Positions 62,278 to 64,000 of a stretch of 64,000 nt of DNA are shown one piece after another. Made by a program: the position numbers and the translations under genes. Source of the stretch: Bin55 sp964572845 (GTDB taxonomy: Bacteria > Pseudomonadota > Gammaproteobacteria > Pseudomonadales > Azotimanducaceae); NCBI GenBank assembly GCA_964572845.1, contig CAZNFX010000004.1:223803-287802 (forward strand), read 5' to 3'. The notes under the pieces are model-generated. The model saw only the letters and a list, made by a program, of their open reading frames with translations, made no database searches and was not told the DNA's origin. Numbering within the stretch: the stretch's first letter is position 1; every line of letters starts with the position of its first letter.

Positions 62278-63132
62278 CTAGCCGTCGTAGAAGCCTTGAC
62301 TATGCAATCCAAACAATAAAGCTTCGCGGGGTTCCTGAATACGCGACATCGCCTGATCATCCACATGGTTCCGCTCTCTTGTAGTCTTCACCCTCTGGGC
62401 AATGTCTCTTCGCGCATAGTGAACCTGCAAGAAGAATCGACCAGGGTGGTTGGCAGCGGGAGGCATTCTTCGATGCCAAACATCAGACACGAAAAACAGG
62501 ACATCTCCTGCTTCAGTCTCAAAGGTTGTTGCACAAACTCCTTCATAGCTCAAATCTGTGTCGAATCGAGAGTCGCTCGGCGGCGGTCGTCCCGACTTGT
62601 GGGTACCAAGTATGACACCGGTCGGACCGGATTCGATGGGGCAATCTTGCAAGTAGATGTGAACGCCAATCGCAAACGTTGGATGGGGAATAGTGTTCGG
62701 CCAAACTTGACCTTCGTCTAGAGGAATGTGTGGTCCCGCGTCGATATGCCATCCGCCTCCACCGTGCTTGGGTGAATCGCTAGGCGGGTTGCGCCAGCAG
62801 GTATTGGCAATAATGTGACAATCTTCACCCAATAGCGGCTCAATCACATCCAAGATTTCCCGCCGGGCCACGAATTGCTGTGCAAGAGGACTGCGGTTGT
62901 ACATTTCGTAGCGAAAGTCATCGGCAATTCTACGTGAGCTGTTGGCGCCCCGGTCGTCGCCAGGAATGCTCGCATACACAGCCTCTATTTCGGATCGCAG
63001 TGGTGCTAACTCGTCCCTCGTGAACGCACGGCGAACCACGGTGGCGCCATGCTCTTCAAGCGCATGAGCTGCACTACATGCCCTGTCGGTACGAGGAAGC
63101 AAGTAGCCGCCGAGCCAAGCTCTTGTTAGCAT
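62278..63132 (-). CDS. Phytanoyl-CoA dioxygenase family protein (intact)
   Basis: The 284-residue product is an Fe(II)/2-oxoglutarate dioxygenase of the PhyH family. The iron ligands H129-x-D131 are in GGGWHIDAGPHIPL and a distal histidine is in DVLFFVSDVWHRRM, followed by the 2-oxoglutarate-binding arginine in HPGRFFLQVHYARRD. The N-terminal helix region (EEHGATVVRRAFTRDELAPLRSEIEAVYA) is typical. It hydroxylates an unknown small molecule in the cytosol. It differs from the pseudogene at 29440 in sequence, so the two are not recent duplicates. The gene lies 95 bp upstream of ppc on the same strand. Confidence 0.9.
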   Translation of the reverse strand: MLTRAWLGGYLLPRTDRACSAAHALEEHGATVVRRAFTRDELAPLRSEIEAVYASIPGDDRGANSSRRIADDFRYEMYNRSPLAQQFVARREILDVIEPLLGEDCHIIANTCWRNPPSDSPKHGGGGWHIDAGPHIPLDEGQVWPNTIPHPTFAIGVHIYLQDCPIESGPTGVILGTHKSGRPPPSDSRFDTDLSYEGVCATTFETEAGDVLFFVSDVWHRRMPPAANHPGRFFLQVHYARRDIAQRVKTTRERNHVDDQAMSRIQEPREALLFGLHSQGFYDG

Positions 63133-63764
63133 AGACGCTGTCTACTCCAAGTCAACTTTCACCAGTACTTACTAAGTATACGAAGGGCACCAATTGACGA
63201 GTTTGGATCAATTTGCATTCCCTCGTACGGAGATGACCCCTGTGTCAGTCAGTTGGAACACTCCTTCGCAATGCATAACCAGTTTTGCGCAATGAGCTCC
63301 TTGTTTTCTGACCTCGCTTGATTCTTGATCTGTCGACCTTATTTGCACTACTGAGTAGTCCGACATCAATAACACGCCAAGTAACACGTGCTCAAAATCA
63401 TGCAATTTGCGGTGTAGACGAGGATTGGGTTGAACATCACGCCACACAAGGGAACGATAAGCATTTTGGCACACCAACCTGAACGCGGAACAAGAACCTT
63501 GCTACAGTTTTTGCTTCAAAAAACATTGGGGCGCCGATGCACTTGACCGAGTTCGGCGGTTTTGCTACAACTCACTTTCTCTTGCGAGATTCGCAGATTG
63601 AGCAGTTGCAACGTGATGCTTGGACTAGCAACGCGAACAATCAGAAGACCCTTACTTCCTTTCACGCATCAACAAATGTGTCTTTTGCTTTGCGGTACTG
63701 GTTACGCTGACCGCATTCAGCGAATCGAAACCAACAAATCACCTCCTTACCACGACACACAGCA
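63133..63764. other. 632-bp region with no supported gene
   Basis: This stretch separates the dioxygenase (minus) from the Gly-Asp repeat gene (plus). An open frame on the minus strand at 63208-63477 (89 residues, starting MVCQNAYRSLVWRDVQPNP) has no family I recognise and no strong ribosome site. No hairpin with a T tract, tRNA or repeat was found. Promoters of both neighbours must lie here; the ribosome site for the ATG at 63765 is weak. Confidence 0.4.
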
Positions 63765-64000
63765 ATGAAATTCGTGCCCCTACTTCGTCGCTTTCTTGTG
63801 TTTCTCGGTTTCTTGGTCATCTCAATCTTCCCTGGAATCCTTAATTCGAAACTTCCAAGCTACATGCAGGATGTCGCACAAGCAGGCGATGGGGACGGCG
63901 ATGGCGACGGCGATGGCGACGGCGACGGCGATGGCGACGGCGACGGCGATGGCGATGGCGATGGCGATGGGGACGGCGATGGCGACGGCGATGGCGATGG
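63765..64000 (+). CDS. Secreted or anchored Gly-Asp repeat protein, N-terminus only
   Basis: The ATG at 63765 opens a frame running off the window (78 codons shown). Residues 1-25 form a basic-then-hydrophobic leader (KFVPLLRRFLVFLGFLVISIF), followed by a short spacer (NSKLPSYMQDVAQA). From residue 41 the protein is a pure run of Gly-Asp pairs, about 19 copies to the window end, encoded by the hexamer ggcgat/ggcgac/ggggac. A Gly-Asp chain is highly acidic and flexible and could bind calcium or act as linker before a later domain, as in some surface proteins; without the rest of the gene this is speculation. Hexamer repeats are prone to copy-number change in multiples of two codons, which keeps the frame. 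Confidence 0.7.
   Translation, partial: MKFVPLLRRFLVFLGFLVISIFPGILNSKLPSYMQDVAQAGDGDGDGDGDGDGDGDGDGDGDGDGDGDGDGDGDGDGD
63885..64000 (+). repeat. Imperfect hexanucleotide tandem repeat (ggcgaY), continues beyond window
   Basis: About 19 units of ggcgat/ggcgac with occasional ggggac run from 63885 to the last base, all in the Gly-Asp reading frame of the gene at 63765. Variation is confined to the third codon positions. This is the only tandem repeat of note in the window, and its true length is unknown because the window ends inside it. Confidence 0.9.

Noticed and set aside
63208..63477. Minus-strand 89-residue open frame
   Set aside because: No homology recognised, no strong ribosome site; kept only as a note in the intergenic entry.
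63885..64000. Repeat as a CRISPR array
   Set aside because: Units are only six bases, contiguous, without spacers, and lie in a coding frame.
1..64000. tRNA, rRNA and CRISPR arrays
   Set aside because: None was recognised on reading the intergenic regions; a dedicated scan (tRNAscan, Infernal) could still find one.

Overview
The window looks like a chromosomal segment of a Gram-negative bacterium, most likely a marine or host-associated proteobacterium. The evidence is lipoprotein signals, a Tat-exported PhoX, a probable outer-membrane barrel, a PotABCD-type importer, and long-form hisG with a separate hisI. Several luciferase-like (LLM) oxidoreductases, SelO, phytanoyl-CoA dioxygenase and an SCP-x thiolase/MaoC/DUF35 trio point to a metabolically versatile organism that degrades varied carbon compounds. 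No rRNA or tRNA gene and no CRISPR array was seen, so the taxonomic placement is inference only.

Layout. 1-9875: LLM oxidoreductases, a W-x-x-D-P solenoid protein, a PiT-like membrane protein, a phosphotriesterase-like hydrolase, a frameshifted ankyrin protein, selO and hisI-hisG. 10100-13028: a decayed AbiEii-like nucleotidyltransferase and a Rieske protein with a large helical domain. 13231-19399: an aminotransferase, an LLM enzyme, a medium-chain dehydrogenase and a rhodanese on the plus strand, facing a DUF35-thiolase-MaoC operon on the minus strand. 19776-24106: a polyamine/opine-type ABC importer in the order ATPase, binding protein, permease, permease. 24148-28039: a DUF2141 protein, a sodium:solute symporter and a TolB/TPR-type protein.

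28422-39251 is an accessory stretch bracketed by two paralogous secreted proteins. Between them lie a phytanoyl-CoA dioxygenase pseudogene, two VOC proteins, a heterodimeric ABC exporter with one degenerate site, a lipoprotein whose tail runs into an IS3-family remnant, an alpha/beta hydrolase and another lipoprotein. 39304-51213: an outer-membrane barrel, a histidine phosphatase, two glutathione S-transferases, an 1155-residue permease/M1-peptidase-like fusion, a three-gene ABC-2 operon and an N-acyl-D-amino-acid deacylase. 51355-51887: a RelBE/ParDE-type toxin-antitoxin pair with a clear operator palindrome. 52140-64000: PhoX, a tandem cadherin-like lipoprotein, a beta-lactamase-fold hydrolase, an SAH/MTA-type deaminase, PEP carboxylase, an intact phytanoyl-CoA dioxygenase, and the start of a secreted Gly-Asp repeat protein that runs off the end.

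Gene decay recurs: an extra A in an A8 run, an AbiEii toxin with lost catalytic residues and frameshifts, a dioxygenase with two nonsense codons and a frameshift, and an IS3 remnant with an amber codon. I found no convincing new multi-gene defence or biosynthetic system. The most unusual items are the permease/peptidase fusion, the two-paralog secreted family, the Rieske fusion protein and the Gly-Asp repeat gene.
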